NCBI RefSeq assembly: GCF_900119845.1
Contig: NZ_FPKU01000001.1
Span: 901,528 to 965,527 of the forward strand
Length of the DNA: 64,000 nucleotides
Direction of reading: 5' to 3'
From: Devosia enhydra
Lineage (GTDB): Bacteria; Pseudomonadota; Alphaproteobacteria; Rhizobiales; Devosiaceae
The position numbers and the translations under genes are program-made. Positions 22,391 to 32,519 of this stretch are shown piece after piece. A model generated the notes under the pieces. It was not told the origin of the DNA. It did no database searches and saw nothing but the letters and a program-made list of their open reading frames with translations. Each line of letters opens with the position of its first letter. Positions within the stretch are counted from its first letter, which is position 1.

Positions 22391-22846
22391 TCAGTTGCCG
22401 GCAGCCGCGGGCGCCGGTGCGGTTTCAGGCGCCGTGGGAGCGGGCTGAGGAACATTGAGGCCCGAATCGCCGGCAGGCGCAGCCGGTGCCGGAACAGGCA
22501 GCTCGCCGCTCGTCTGCGACTGAAGCTGGTTAAGGGCATCGAGCACGCTGCCGCCGCCGGTGCCAGTGCCGCCTGCGCCCACTGGATCTGCGATGCCGTC
22601 GAGGATGGACTGGGTCGGTCGATCGATCTCTGCCAGGATGGTCAGGCCGATCGCCGTCGCCATGAACAGCGTCGCGAGGATCGCGGTCGTGCGGGTCAGG
22701 AGGTTCGCCGAACCCCGCACGGTAAGTAATCCGCCACCGGAATTCGTGCCCATGCCGAGGCCGCCGCCTTCGGATCGCTGGATGAGGATCACGACGATCA
22801 GCGCCAGAACGATCAGCAAATAGGCAACGATCAGGACATTGGCCAT
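22391..22846 (-). CDS. secG: Preprotein translocase subunit SecG
   Basis: A 151-residue SecG. Two membrane helices (about 3-22, VLIVAYLLIVLALIVVILIQ, and about 50-72, ATILATLFMATAIGLTIL) flank the family segment RSEGGGLGMG and LTRTTAI. The C-terminal 60 residues are a low-complexity Ala/Pro/Gly extension, longer than in E. coli (110 residues in all) but normal in alphaproteobacteria. It assists SecYE in protein export. It follows tpiA on the same strand. Confidence 0.93.
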   Translation of the reverse strand: MANVLIVAYLLIVLALIVVILIQRSEGGGLGMGTNSGGGLLTVRGSANLLTRTTAILATLFMATAIGLTILAEIDRPTQSILDGIADPVGAGGTGTGGGSVLDALNQLQSQTSGELPVPAPAAPAGDSGLNVPQPAPTAPETAPAPAAAGN

Positions 22847-22938
22847 TGAAAAGGACCTTGCTCGCGGGGATTGCGGGGCCTTCTACACGCATGCCCCGGC
22901 AAATGCCATATCCGAGCGCCGAATAATTCCGGGCCCGT

Positions 22939-23697
22939 TCAGAGGGCCGAGATAATGGCGAAGAAGTCTTTTGCCAAGAGGCTTGCGCCGCCCACCAGCC
23001 CGCCATCGACGTTATCAACCGCCAGAATCTCGCGCGCATTGCCTGGCTTGAGAGATCCGCCGTAGAGAATGCGGACGCTGTGTCCACCCTCTCCGAACCG
23101 CTCGACCAGCCTTCTGCGGATCGCCTCGTGCATCTCGGCAATGTCCGCGAGCGTTGGCGTGAGCCCGGTGCCGATCGCCCAGACAGGCTCGTAGGCGATG
23201 ACGATTCCCTCTGTGGGGACACCATCGGGGATCGATCCATCCAACTGGCGCTCCACGACGCGCACCGCCTCGCCGGAGAGGCGCTGGCTTTCCGTTTCCC
23301 CCACGCAGACGATGGGAATGAGGTCGGTTGCGACGGCAGCCGCAGCCTTCTCCCGCACCGCTTCGTCGGTTTCGCCATGGTCGGCGCGGCGCTCGGAGTG
23401 CCCTACGATAACGAAGCGCGCGCCCGCGTCTTTCAGCATGGCGGCCGAGATGTCGCCGGTATGCGCGCCTGAGGCACGGGCGTGACAGTCCTGCCCGCCC
23501 GTGGCGATCCCGCTTCGGCCCAGCCTCTCCCTCATCGCCATCAGTAATGTGGCCGGGGGACAGAGCGCCACCTCCCCGCCCCGGGCGACGCCGTGCGTGG
23601 CGACCAATGTGGCGAGCGCCTCGGCCTCGGCGAGGGCGGCGGTGACCCCGTTCATCTTCCAGTTGCCTGCGATAAGGGGAATGGGGCGAAGCGGCAC
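22939..23697 (-). CDS. tpiA: Triose-phosphate isomerase
   Basis: A 252-residue TIM barrel. The active site is intact: Asn12 and Lys14 in GNWKMNG, His100 in VIVGHSERR, Glu170 in AYEPVWAIGTG, and the phosphate loop ILYGGSLKPGNA. It starts at GTG 23697 with TAAGGAGA seven bases upstream. It is divergent from ppiD and lies upstream of secG, the standard alphaproteobacterial order. Confidence 0.97.
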   Translation of the reverse strand: MPLRPIPLIAGNWKMNGVTAALAEAEALATLVATHGVARGGEVALCPPATLLMAMRERLGRSGIATGGQDCHARASGAHTGDISAAMLKDAGARFVIVGHSERRADHGETDEAVREKAAAAVATDLIPIVCVGETESQRLSGEAVRVVERQLDGSIPDGVPTEGIVIAYEPVWAIGTGLTPTLADIAEMHEAIRRRLVERFGEGGHSVRILYGGSLKPGNAREILAVDNVDGGLVGGASLLAKDFFAIISAL

Positions 23698-23777
23698 GCG
23701 AGTCTCCTTAATTCTTGCTTTGGCCGGGACTTTGCCATAACCCGTCAGGGCCGCAACCCGCCTGGAAATGCAACTTT

Positions 23778-25652
23778 ATGCTCGATAGTCTGCGCAATCT
23801 CGGTCGTACCTTTATCGGCAAGGTGCTCGTGGCCCTGCTCATCCTGGGCACAGCCAGCTTCGGCATTTCGAACGTGATCTTCGACCTGGGAGGCAACACG
23901 GTTGCCCGTGTCGGGGATGCAGACATTTCAGCGCGCGAGTTCCAGCGCAGCTATAATGCCCAGCTCAATCAATATGCCCAGCAGACTGGTCGCGTGCCGA
24001 CCCCTGCCGAGGCGGAATCGCTGGGCATCCCGTCGGTCGTGCTGATGCGGCTCGGAGCCGATACGGCGCTGGCCCGGCTCGGCCAGACCTATGGTCTCGG
24101 CGTATCGGACAGCCGGCTTGGCCAGATGGTCCGCCAGGATCCTTCCTTTGCCGGCGCCGTCGGTCAGTTCGACCGCGCGAGCTTCGTGCGCGTCCTCCAG
24201 CAGAGCGGCTTTACCGAGGCCGAGTATTTCGAGCTCCAGGCGCAAGCCGCACGCCGCCAGCAACTGTCCGCGGCGTTCCTTGCCGACTACTCCCTACCAG
24301 AGACGGCGATGCAGCTTGTGGGTCGCTACGCCGGTGACACGCGGACGATCGACTATTTCGTGCTTGGCGATGAAAGCCTGCTGCCGCCCGCAGAGCCGAC
24401 CGAGGAGGAGCTCGCCGCCTATCTGACGGAGAACCAGTCGCGGTTCCGGACCGTCGAGACGCGCACGGCGCAGATCATGATCTTGAGCCCGCAAAGCCTT
24501 GCCGATGGCATCGACATTACCGAAGAGGCGATCGCGGCCGAATTCGAGCGCACGCGCGATCAGCGCGCTGCCAGCGAGCGGCGCACCATCCAGCAGGTCG
24601 TGCTCAACACCGATGCGCTGCGCAGCGCCTTCGAGGAGGGCCTTGCCGCTGGTCGGAGCTTCGACGATCTGGTCGACGAAACCGGCGCGTCGGTGATCGA
24701 ACTGGGCACCCTTGCCCGGTCCGAAGTGGCCGACCCCAACCTCGCCCGCGAAGCGTTCGCGCTCGACCCCAGCACCTTTGCCATCATCCCGGGCATCGGT
24801 GGCCGTCGTGCCATCAACGTCACCGCCATCGAGAGCGGATCGACCGCGACGCTCGATGAAACGCGCGATCCCATCCGCCAGAGCCTCGCGCTTGCCGAAG
24901 CGCGCCGCCAGCAGACCCAGGTGCTCGACCAGATCGAAGAGTTCCGCGCGGCGCTGCGTCCCCTGCCGGAAATCGCCGAGCGTTTCGGCCTCACGGTCGA
25001 AACCGTCGATGTCTCCGCCACCGGTGCCGGACTTGAGGGCATCGAGGAGCTTCCGGCCGGCGGCAGCCAGCTCGTGGCAACGGCTCTCTTTGCCGCTGTC
25101 GAGGGCCGCCTCGCGCCCGGCGTCGCGCTCGGCTCCAACGCCCATGCGTGGTTTGACCTCGAGGCGATCGAACCCGCCCGCGACCAGACGCTGGACGAAG
25201 TTCGCGACGCCGTTGTTGCTGCCATCACGGCAGAGCGCACTGCCGCAGCCTTGGCCGAGCAGGTCGATACGGTCGTTGCGAGGCTCGATGGCGGCGAGGA
25301 TTTCGCGAACGTCGCCATCAGCCTCAATCAGTTCCCGGAGCTGTCGCCTCCCCTCGGCCGCAATGGCGATGGTTCGGCTGTGCTTACGACGGAAGTGGCA
25401 GAGGCTGTGTTCAGCGGTGGCATCGGCCACTCCGGCGCGGCCCGCAACGCCAATGGCGACTATGTGATCTTCAAGGTCGTCGATGTCGTCCCGGCGCCCG
25501 AGGGATCGGCCGAGCGGGTGCGCGATTTCCTCCAGACCTCGGCGCGCAACGCGCTTTACGCCGAGTTCGTCTCGGGGCTGCGCGACACGGCTGGCCTGCG
25601 GATCAACCAGCAGGCCCTCACCAACCTGCTCGCGACGGCAACCGGAAACTAG
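23778..25652 (+). CDS. ppiD: PpiD-like peptidyl-prolyl isomerase / periplasmic folding chaperone
   Basis: A 624-residue protein anchored by one N-terminal membrane helix (about 15-33, IGKVLVALLILGTASFGI), with a SurA_N/PpiD_N-type chaperone region (AREFQRSYNAQLNQYAQQTG) and a degenerate parvulin domain around residues 260-370. It should assist folding of exported proteins at the periplasmic face. The start is MLDSLRNLGRT at 23778; the open frame to 23715 adds unrelated residues. trpE starts three bases after its stop, so they share a transcript. Confidence 0.88.
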   Translation: MLDSLRNLGRTFIGKVLVALLILGTASFGISNVIFDLGGNTVARVGDADISAREFQRSYNAQLNQYAQQTGRVPTPAEAESLGIPSVVLMRLGADTALARLGQTYGLGVSDSRLGQMVRQDPSFAGAVGQFDRASFVRVLQQSGFTEAEYFELQAQAARRQQLSAAFLADYSLPETAMQLVGRYAGDTRTIDYFVLGDESLLPPAEPTEEELAAYLTENQSRFRTVETRTAQIMILSPQSLADGIDITEEAIAAEFERTRDQRAASERRTIQQVVLNTDALRSAFEEGLAAGRSFDDLVDETGASVIELGTLARSEVADPNLAREAFALDPSTFAIIPGIGGRRAINVTAIESGSTATLDETRDPIRQSLALAEARRQQTQVLDQIEEFRAALRPLPEIAERFGLTVETVDVSATGAGLEGIEELPAGGSQLVATALFAAVEGRLAPGVALGSNAHAWFDLEAIEPARDQTLDEVRDAVVAAITAERTAAALAEQVDTVVARLDGGEDFANVAISLNQFPELSPPLGRNGDGSAVLTTEVAEAVFSGGIGHSGAARNANGDYVIFKVVDVVPAPEGSAERVRDFLQTSARNALYAEFVSGLRDTAGLRINQQALTNLLATATGN

Positions 25653-25655
25653 GCG

Positions 25656-27164
25656 ATGGCCGACAGCGACTTCGAGAGCTTTGCCGCCGGTTACGCTGCC
25701 GGCCGCGCGCAGATCGTCTTCCGCCGCATCGTGGCCGATCTCGAGACGCCGGTCGGGACTTACCTCAAGCTCGCCGACGGCCGCAAAAATACCTTCCTGC
25801 TCGAATCGGTGCAGGGCGGCTCATCCAAGGGCCGCTATTCGATGATCGGCTGCGAGCCGGACGTGATCATGCGCGTCCGCAACGGCAAGGCCGAGATCAA
25901 TCGCAACGCGCTGTTCGATCTCGAGGCCTTCACGCCGCTTGATGCGGCACCCCTCGATGCGCTGCGGGCCCTCGTCGCCGAGAGCCAGGCCGAGGTGCCG
26001 GCCGGTCTCCCCTCCACCGCAGCCGGTGTCTATGGCTATCTCGGCTATGACATGGTCCGGCAGATGGAGGCACTGCCCGACGGCAATCCGGATGTGCTGG
26101 GCACGCCCGATGCGGTGCTGATGCGCCCCTCGGTGCTCGCGATCTTCGATACGCTCAAGGACGAACTCTACCTTACCGCCCCGGTCTATGTGCAGCCGGG
26201 CGTTGGCGCCCGGCAGGCCTGGGAAGGGGCACAGGCACGGATGGACGAGGCCCTCGGGCGCCTGAGCCGCGCGCCGATGGCGACCGGCACCCTGCCCGAA
26301 CGCACCAGCATCGCGGTCACCAGCAACACTACCCGCGAGCGTTACGCCCAGATGGTCGAAGAAGCACGCGAGTACATCAAGGCCGGCGACATCTTCCAGG
26401 TCGTCCTCAGCCAGCGCTTCGAGGCCGACTTCGACCTTCCGGCAACTTCCCTCTACCGGGCGCTGCGCCGCACCAACCCCTCCCCCTACATGTATTTCCT
26501 GGATTTCGAGGATTTCTCGATCGCCGGCTCGTCCCCGGAAATTCTCGTTCGGGTGCAGAAGGGCGAAGTGACCATCCGGCCCATCGCCGGGACGCGCAAG
26601 CGGGGCTCGACCCCGACGCGTGACCGTGAACTGGCCGAAGAGCTGCTCTCGGACCCCAAGGAGCGCGCCGAGCACCTGATGCTGCTCGATCTCGGCCGCA
26701 ACGATGTCGGCCGGGTCGCCAAGATCGGCACCGTGCGGGTGACCGACAAGTTCTTCCTCGAATATTACTCGCACGTGATGCACATCGTGTCGAATGTGGT
26801 CGGCCAACTCGATCCGGTTCATGATTTCGTCGATGCGCTGACGGCTGGGTTTCCGGCTGGCACTGTCTCCGGGGCGCCCAAGGTGCGGGCGATGGAAATC
26901 ATCGATGCGCTGGAATCGAGCCGGCGCGGCATTTATGGCGGCTGCGTGGGCTATTTCGGCGCCGATGGCTCGATGGACACCTGCATCGTGCTGCGCACCG
27001 CTATCATCAAGGATGGCAAGCTGTTCGTTCAGGCCGGCGCCGGTATCGTGGCCGACAGCAAGGCCGAGCTTGAACAGCTCGAATGCGAAAACAAGGCCCG
27101 CGCCCTGTTCAGCGCCGCCGAAGAAGCATTACGTTATGCAGGCGAAGCGCGCGTCGGCCAGTAG
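25656..27164 (+). CDS. trpE: Anthranilate synthase component I
   Basis: A 502-residue chorismate-utilising enzyme catalysing the first committed step to tryptophan. The N-terminal regulatory part includes LLESVQGGSSKGRYS, with the tryptophan-binding Ser-containing region. The catalytic part includes PIAGTRKRG, LLDLGRNDVGRV, and AGFPAGTVSGAPKVRAMEI. It lies three bases after ppiD with no room for a leader peptide or attenuator. Feedback inhibition and a promoter upstream of ppiD are the likely controls. Confidence 0.96.
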   Translation: MADSDFESFAAGYAAGRAQIVFRRIVADLETPVGTYLKLADGRKNTFLLESVQGGSSKGRYSMIGCEPDVIMRVRNGKAEINRNALFDLEAFTPLDAAPLDALRALVAESQAEVPAGLPSTAAGVYGYLGYDMVRQMEALPDGNPDVLGTPDAVLMRPSVLAIFDTLKDELYLTAPVYVQPGVGARQAWEGAQARMDEALGRLSRAPMATGTLPERTSIAVTSNTTRERYAQMVEEAREYIKAGDIFQVVLSQRFEADFDLPATSLYRALRRTNPSPYMYFLDFEDFSIAGSSPEILVRVQKGEVTIRPIAGTRKRGSTPTRDRELAEELLSDPKERAEHLMLLDLGRNDVGRVAKIGTVRVTDKFFLEYYSHVMHIVSNVVGQLDPVHDFVDALTAGFPAGTVSGAPKVRAMEIIDALESSRRGIYGGCVGYFGADGSMDTCIVLRTAIIKDGKLFVQAGAGIVADSKAELEQLECENKARALFSAAEEALRYAGEARVGQ

Positions 27165-27229
27165 ATGCGCCGAACGCCTGAGCGCGCCGAGGGGCTGCGC
27201 CCTTAACGACGAGGTCCAGGGGATCACCG

Positions 27230-27826
27230 ATGCAACTGCTCGTCATCGATAATTACGACAGCTTCACCTACAATCTCGTGCACTTTCTGGGTGAACTGGG
27301 CGCAGAGCCCTGGGTCGTCCGCAACGACAAGATCACGCTGGGAGAGATCGAAACCCGCGCGCCAGACGCCATCGTGCTGTCTCCGGGCCCCTGCACGCCC
27401 AACGAGGCGGGCATCTGCCTGCCGCTGATAGAACGCTTTGCCGGGCAGATTCCCATTCTCGGCGTCTGCCTCGGCCATCAGGCCATCGGCCAGGCAATGG
27501 GCGGTGATGTGATCCGCGCGCCGCACCTGATGCACGGCAAGACCAGCCCCATCAACCACACCGGCAAGGGGCTGTTCAGAGGGCTCAATTCCGGGTTCGA
27601 GGCAACGCGCTATCACTCGCTGATCGTCAAGGCCGAGACCCTGCCGGCGGTGCTCGAGGTGACGGCCACGACCGAGGATGGTCTTATCATGGGCCTCCAG
27701 CACAAATCGCTGCCGGTGCATGGGGTGCAGTTCCATCCCGAGAGCATCGCCTCGGAAAACGGGCATGCCCTCTTGCAGAATTTCCTGAACCTCGCGCGCG
27801 ACTTCAATCTCGGAAAGGCAGCCTGA
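27230..27826 (+). CDS. trpG: Anthranilate synthase component II, glutamine amidotransferase
   Basis: A 198-residue class I amidotransferase supplying ammonia to TrpE. It has the [13 protein letters not shown] start, the catalytic Cys80 in [10 protein letters not shown], and His169/Glu171 in VQFHPESI. The gene follows trpE by 65 bases and its stop overlaps the trpD start (TGATG). PabA-type use in folate synthesis is also possible for such subunits. Confidence 0.96.
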   Translation: MQLLVIDNYDSFTYNLVHFLGELGAEPWVVRNDKITLGEIETRAPDAIVLSPGPCTPNEAGICLPLIERFAGQIPILGVCLGHQAIGQAMGGDVIRAPHLMHGKTSPINHTGKGLFRGLNSGFEATRYHSLIVKAETLPAVLEVTATTEDGLIMGLQHKSLPVHGVQFHPESIASENGHALLQNFLNLARDFNLGKAA

Positions 27827-28836
27827 TGGACGTAAAGGGCGCCTTGGCGCGCATCGGCGACGGCAAGGACCTGACCGGCGAGGAAATGCGCTCGGTGATG
27901 AGCGCGATCATGTCGGGCGAGGCCACCCCCAGCCAGATCGGCGCCTTCCTCATGGGCATGCGCGTCAAGGGCGAGACGGTGGGCGAGATTGCTGCCGCCG
28001 TTTCGATCCTGCGGCAGAAGATGGTGCCGGTCGCGGCCCCTGCCGGCGCCATCGACATCGTCGGCACCGGCGGCGACGCCAAGGGGTCGCTCAATATTTC
28101 CTCGGCCACCGCCTTCGTCGTGGCGGCTGCGGGAATCCCCGTGGCCAAGCACGGCAACCGCGCCCTGTCCTCCAAGTCCGGATCGGCGGAAGTCCTCCAG
28201 GCGCTCGGTATCCGGCTTGACCTGACGCCCGAGCAGATCGGCCGCTGCATTGCCGAAGCCGGCATCGGCTTCATGTTCGCACCCCAGCACCATCCCGCGA
28301 TGAAGCATGTTGGCCCCACCCGCATGGAGCTGGGCACGCGCACCATGTTCAACCTGCTGGGGCCGCAGTCGAACCCGGCCGGCGTGAGGCACTATCTGCT
28401 GGGTGTGTTCGCGCGCGAATGGGTGGAGCCGGTTGCCGCGGCGCTGCTCGCCAACCGCACGCTTTCGGCCTGGGTCGTGCATGGCAGCGACGGGCTCGAC
28501 GAGATGACGACCACGGGGCCGACTTTCGTCGCCTCCATCCGCGAGGGCAATCTCACGAGCTTCGAGGTGACGCCCGAAGACGCCGGACTGCCGCGATCGA
28601 AGATCGAGGATCTCATCGGTGGCGATCCGCAGTACAATGCCGGCCGGCTGCGCGCCCTTCTCGAGGGCGAAGAGTCGCCCTATCGCGACATCGTGCTCCT
28701 CAATGCCGCCGCTGCCCTGATCGTGGGCGGCAAGGCCGAAACCCTGCCGGAGGGTGTCGATATCGCCCGCAGGCAGATCGATGACGGGCACGCCAAGGCG
28801 CGGCTCGACGCCCTCATTGCCATATCGAACGGTTGA
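27826..28836 (+). CDS. trpD: Anthranilate phosphoribosyltransferase
   Basis: A 336-residue enzyme adding phosphoribosyl to anthranilate. PRPP-binding motifs [15 protein letters not shown] and [17 protein letters not shown] are intact, as are [18 protein letters not shown] and [10 protein letters not shown]. Translation is coupled to trpG through TGATG, and trpC starts four bases after the stop. Confidence 0.97.
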   Translation: MDVKGALARIGDGKDLTGEEMRSVMSAIMSGEATPSQIGAFLMGMRVKGETVGEIAAAVSILRQKMVPVAAPAGAIDIVGTGGDAKGSLNISSATAFVVAAAGIPVAKHGNRALSSKSGSAEVLQALGIRLDLTPEQIGRCIAEAGIGFMFAPQHHPAMKHVGPTRMELGTRTMFNLLGPQSNPAGVRHYLLGVFAREWVEPVAAALLANRTLSAWVVHGSDGLDEMTTTGPTFVASIREGNLTSFEVTPEDAGLPRSKIEDLIGGDPQYNAGRLRALLEGEESPYRDIVLLNAAAALIVGGKAETLPEGVDIARRQIDDGHAKARLDALIAISNG

Positions 28837-28840
28837 ACTC

Positions 28841-29650
28841 ATGTCCGATATCCTGACCCGCATCGAAGCCTACAAGCGCGACGAGATCGCTGCGGCAAAA
28901 GCCGCGCATCCCTGGGCCGACGTGGTGGCCCGCGCTCACGATGCGCCTCCGGTGCGTCCCTTCCTCAGCGCCCTCAAGGCGCGCCGTGCGCGGGGCGAGT
29001 TTGCCCTGATCGCCGAGGTGAAGAAGGCGAGCCCCTCGAAGGGCCTGATCCGTCCCGACTTCAACCCCGCCGCAATCGCGCGCGACTACGAGACGGCGGG
29101 CGCCGCATGCCTCTCGGTCCTTACGGATGGGCCCTCTTTCCAGGGCGCGCCTGAGTATCTGATCGCGGCCCGAGAGGCGACCAGCCTCCCCGTGCTGCGC
29201 AAAGATTTTCTCTTCGAAACCTACCAGGTCGCCGAGGCGCGGGCGATGGGCGCCGACTGTATCCTCGTCATCCTCGATGCGGTCGGCGACGATGTTGCCC
29301 GCTTCCTGATGGATGCCGCCGAGGAATGGAAGATGGACGTGCTCGTCGAAGTTCACGACCAGATCGAGCTCGATCGGGCGCTGGGTCTCGACGCGCCCTT
29401 CATCGGCATCAACAACCGCAACCTGCGCACCTTCGAAACGACGCTCACCACCTCGTTCAACCTCGCGGGCGGAGTGCCGGAAGGGACGCATCTGGTCTCC
29501 GAGAGCGGCATCCGCGATCATTCCGATCTGCTGCAGCTGGAAAAAGCCGGCATCGGCACCTTCCTCGTGGGCGAGAGCCTCATGCGACAGGCCGATGTGG
29601 TGGCCGCCACGCGCAAGCTCTTGACCGGCGATCTGGAGGCTGTGTCGTGA
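28841..29650 (+). CDS. trpC: Indole-3-glycerol phosphate synthase
   Basis: A 269-residue TIM-barrel enzyme. It has [18 protein letters not shown] with the catalytic lysine, [33 protein letters not shown], and [14 protein letters not shown] start at [15 protein letters not shown] (28841); the open frame to 28754 only repeats trpD in another frame. Its stop overlaps the GTG start of moaC. It is not fused to TrpF. Confidence 0.96.
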   Translation: MSDILTRIEAYKRDEIAAAKAAHPWADVVARAHDAPPVRPFLSALKARRARGEFALIAEVKKASPSKGLIRPDFNPAAIARDYETAGAACLSVLTDGPSFQGAPEYLIAAREATSLPVLRKDFLFETYQVAEARAMGADCILVILDAVGDDVARFLMDAAEEWKMDVLVEVHDQIELDRALGLDAPFIGINNRNLRTFETTLTTSFNLAGGVPEGTHLVSESGIRDHSDLLQLEKAGIGTFLVGESLMRQADVVAATRKLLTGDLEAVS

Positions 29651-30123
29651 GCCTCACGCATCTGAACGCCCGCGGCGAAGCGCATATCGTCAATGTGGGC
29701 GACAAGGCCGTGACGCAGCGTCGCGCGGTCGCGCACGGCACGATCGAGATGCAGGCCGAAACGCTTGCGCTCATCATGGGCGGTGGCCTCAAGAAGGGCG
29801 ATGCCATAGCGGTGGCGCGCATTGCCGGCATCATGGCCGCCAAGAAGACCGCCGATCTCATTCCACTCTGCCACCCGATCCCGCTCACCAGTGTCACCGT
29901 CGACATCTCTGCCCTGCCCTCCGGCGAAGGCATCGAGGTGGTGGCAACTGCCGAGACCAATGGCCAGACCGGGGTGGAGATGGAGGCGCTGACCGCCGCC
30001 AGCGTGGCGCTGCTCACGCTTTACGACATGGCCAAGGCCCGCGACCGCGGCATGCGGATGACAGGGATCGAACTGCTCGCCAAATCTGGCGGCAAATCGG
30101 GCGATTACAGGAAGGAAGGCTGA
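29647..30123 (+). CDS. moaC: Cyclic pyranopterin monophosphate synthase MoaC
   Basis: A 158-residue molybdenum cofactor enzyme acting after MoaA. It shows the characteristic [11 protein letters not shown] and the loop [19 protein letters not shown], with KSGGKSGDY at the end. The start is GTG at 29647, overlapping the trpC stop as GTGA. The trpC-moaC-moeA arrangement is common in alphaproteobacteria and links the Trp operon to cofactor synthesis. Confidence 0.95.
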   Translation: MSLTHLNARGEAHIVNVGDKAVTQRRAVAHGTIEMQAETLALIMGGGLKKGDAIAVARIAGIMAAKKTADLIPLCHPIPLTSVTVDISALPSGEGIEVVATAETNGQTGVEMEALTAASVALLTLYDMAKARDRGMRMTGIELLAKSGGKSGDYRKEG

Positions 30124-31328
30124 TGCTGGCGGTTGAAGAGGCACTGAAGCGCATCTACGGCCACATCAAGCCGCTGGGCACCGAGACCGTTCCCCTTCGT
30201 GCCGCCGCCAATCGCGTTCTCGCCGAGCCGGTCATTGCCCGGCACAACCAGCCGCCCTTCGATTCGAGCGCCATGGATGGCTATGCGGTCCGTGCCGCCG
30301 AGGCCGGGATCGGCAGGTCGCTGACGCTGGCCGGTACCGCCCAGGCCGGCCAACGCTTCGTTGGCATGATGGATCGCGGCCAGTGCGTGCGTATCTTTAC
30401 CGGCGCGCCGCTGCCGATCGGCGCCGATGCCGTCGTTATGCAGGAAGAAACCGAGGTTCACGGCAATCAGATCAGCTTCCTCGAAGCGGTCAGGGTGGGC
30501 CAGTCGGTGCGCCGGCAGGGCAATGATTTCAAGCGCGGCGATGCGCTGATCGCGCCCGGCACGCTGCTGACCCCTGCCCGCATCTCGCTTGCGGCCGCAT
30601 CTAACCTGCCCGAGCTCGTGGTCAACCGGCGGCCGCGTATCGCCATTCTCAGTTCCGGCGACGAGCTGGTGCAACCGGGCTCGAGCATCGGTGCCGACCA
30701 GATCGTCTCGTCCAACAATTTCGGGCTCGCCGCGCTCCTGTCGCCCTTTGCCGAACGCGTCGTCGACCTAGGCATCGTGCGCGACGACCCCAAGGCGATC
30801 GAGGCGGCGCTGCTGTCGGCCTTCGACGACGGCATCGACGTGCTAATCACCAGCGGCGGCGCCAGCGTCGGGGATCGCGACTATATGCAGGAGGTCTTGA
30901 AGGACCTCGGCGTCGCGATGGATTTCTGGAAGCTGCGCATGCGTCCGGGCAAGCCGCTGATGTTTGGGGTCCGCGGGCGCACGCTGATCTTCGGGCTGCC
31001 CGGCAATCCGGTCTCCGCGATGGCTACCGCCCATGTCGTGGTCAAGCCGACCTTGAAGCGCATCGTCGGGCTGGCCGAGACCGAATGGCCGCGCTTCACC
31101 GTTGCGCTCGCAGGGCCCTTGCCCGCCAACGGGCCGCGGCGGCACTATCTGCGCGGCAAGCTCATCCGCAACGATTTCGGCATGCTCGAAGTGGACCCCA
31201 TTTCGGAAACCGACAGCGGTCACATCTCCTCGCTCGCCGCGTCGGACTGCTTCATCGTGCAACCGGAAAATGACGAAGGCCGAAGCAAGGGCTCGGTGAT
31301 CGAGGTCATACCGCTCGACTGGGGCTGA
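30123..31328 (+). CDS. moeA: Molybdopterin molybdenumtransferase MoeA
   Basis: A 401-residue enzyme inserting molybdate into adenylylated molybdopterin. Motifs are PPFDSSAMDGYAVRA, IFTGAPLPIGADAVVMQEE, VLITSGGASVGDRDYM, and RPGKPLMFG followed by LPGNPVSA. ATG 30123 overlaps the moaC stop (TGATG). In related genomes lexA often follows moeA; here a VOC-family gene follows instead. Confidence 0.96.
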   Translation: MLAVEEALKRIYGHIKPLGTETVPLRAAANRVLAEPVIARHNQPPFDSSAMDGYAVRAAEAGIGRSLTLAGTAQAGQRFVGMMDRGQCVRIFTGAPLPIGADAVVMQEETEVHGNQISFLEAVRVGQSVRRQGNDFKRGDALIAPGTLLTPARISLAAASNLPELVVNRRPRIAILSSGDELVQPGSSIGADQIVSSNNFGLAALLSPFAERVVDLGIVRDDPKAIEAALLSAFDDGIDVLITSGGASVGDRDYMQEVLKDLGVAMDFWKLRMRPGKPLMFGVRGRTLIFGLPGNPVSAMATAHVVVKPTLKRIVGLAETEWPRFTVALAGPLPANGPRRHYLRGKLIRNDFGMLEVDPISETDSGHISSLAASDCFIVQPENDEGRSKGSVIEVIPLDWG

Positions 31329-31420
31329 AAATTCTGCTGGCTGTCGTCGATTCCGGCTTTTGCCACTCGACGTGAGGGTGGGCGGCGCGCGGTGCGTCAG
31401 CCAGATGAGGAGCACGATCC

Positions 31421-31822
31421 ATGCGCATGATTTTCGTCAACCTGCCGGTCAAGGACATCGTCGAGGCGCGCGCGTTCTACGCAGAGCTCGGCTTTCCGCA
31501 TAATCCCGCTTTCTCCGACGATAGCGCCACCTGCATCGTCATCTCGGAACAGATCTACGCCATGCTTTTGCAGCATGAGCGCTTCTCGACCTTTGTGCGC
31601 CAGCCGATCGCAGACGCCAACACAACCACCCAGGTGCTCCTGGCACTTTCGTGCGACAGCCGTGGCGAGGTCGATGCCCTGCACGCCAAGGCCCTTGCGG
31701 CAGGCGGGCGCGATTGGATGCCCGCGCAGGATCATGGCTTCATGTATGGCAGGAGCTTCCAGGATCTCGATGGCCATGTGTGGGAGCTGACATGGATGGA
31801 TCCGGCATCCATTCCCGGTTGA
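31421..31822 (+). CDS. VOC-superfamily (glyoxalase-like) protein
   Basis: A 133-residue single-chain VOC fold of the type seen in lactoylglutathione-lyase-like proteins. It begins IFVNLPVKDIVEARAFYAELGF and ends with the metal-ligand region FQDLDGHVWELTWMDP. A GAGGAG site precedes ATG 31421. The substrate is unknown; relatives include dioxygenases and antibiotic-binding proteins. It probably has its own promoter in the 92-base gap after moeA. Confidence 0.85.
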   Translation: MRMIFVNLPVKDIVEARAFYAELGFPHNPAFSDDSATCIVISEQIYAMLLQHERFSTFVRQPIADANTTTQVLLALSCDSRGEVDALHAKALAAGGRDWMPAQDHGFMYGRSFQDLDGHVWELTWMDPASIPG

Positions 31823-31919
31823 CCCCAACGCAACCCGCCTGTCGCGTCCGGCGTTCACACGCTGATGTGAATGCCGCCCGGTCCCGGTCGGCCTCGGACC
31901 CAGCGTCAAGGATATCTCA

Positions 31920-32429
31920 ATGAAGCTCCGCACCCTCGTCGCCCTGGCGACCCTACCCCTCGTTCTCGCGGCCTGCGGCGACAACAACGCCAATGTCGCC
32001 GCTCCGGCCGGACAGGCGCCGGCCGCTCAGCCCGCCGCCGCCGCTCCTGCCGCGACGAGCCCGGCTGCGGCGCCAAGCAGTGCGGCGGGGGCGGCTGCGG
32101 CGAGCGCCTCGGGGTCCGATACGGAGGAATTGGGCTTCCTCTGGGGCCAGTGGGCAGCCGATCTGGCCTGGTGCCGCGATCAGACGAATGGCTCACCCAT
32201 CACCATCACTTCGGAGCGGTTCGAGGGCGCCGAGAACGACTGCGCGATGTCGGGCGTGACCGACAATGGCGATGGCAGCTATTCGACCTCGCTCGCCTGC
32301 CAGGGCGAGGGCCAGCAGACCACCGAGCCGCTGGTGATGACGCCGATCTTTTCACCCTCTGGCGAAGGGCTCGTGCTCCGCTATCCCGATCGCGGCGGTG
32401 AAGCGACAACGCTTTACCGCTGTTCCTGA
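31920..32429 (+). CDS. Putative lipoprotein, function unknown
   Basis: A 169-residue protein with a lipoprotein signal peptide ending in the lipobox LVLAAC (Cys19). A low-complexity Ala/Pro/Ser region of about 45 residues follows, then a compact domain beginning EELGFLWGQWAADLAWC, with four further Cys that could pair in two disulfides. AAGGA is well placed before the ATG. It is probably membrane-anchored on the periplasmic side. I recognise no family. Confidence 0.7.
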   Translation: MKLRTLVALATLPLVLAACGDNNANVAAPAGQAPAAQPAAAAPAATSPAAAPSSAAGAAAASASGSDTEELGFLWGQWAADLAWCRDQTNGSPITITSERFEGAENDCAMSGVTDNGDGSYSTSLACQGEGQQTTEPLVMTPIFSPSGEGLVLRYPDRGGEATTLYRCS

Positions 32430-32437
32430 CGCGGGGT

Positions 32438-32452
32438 CCTCAGGCGCTGAGG
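32438..32452. terminator. Short hairpin between convergent genes, weak terminator candidate
   Basis: CCTCAG (32438-32443) and CTGAGG (32447-32452) form a perfect six-base-pair stem with a GCG loop, nine bases after the lipoprotein stop. There is no T-run on either strand, so it is only a weak candidate. Confidence 0.3.
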
Positions 32453-32519
32453 CAAATGAAAGCCGTCGAGCCGAACGCTCTGACGGGCTTTGTCGTTAGA
32501 GGCGAGCTGTGACAGGGCC

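Noticed and set aside
24294-25430. 378-codon minus-strand open frame opposite ppiD
   Set aside because: Shadow frame rich in Arg/Gly/Asp with no domain; the sense frame has a coherent membrane anchor and chaperone layout.
27164-27206. Possible 13-codon leader peptide between trpE and trpG
   Set aside because: It contains no tryptophan codon and lacks a terminator/antiterminator pair, so it does not look like an attenuator.
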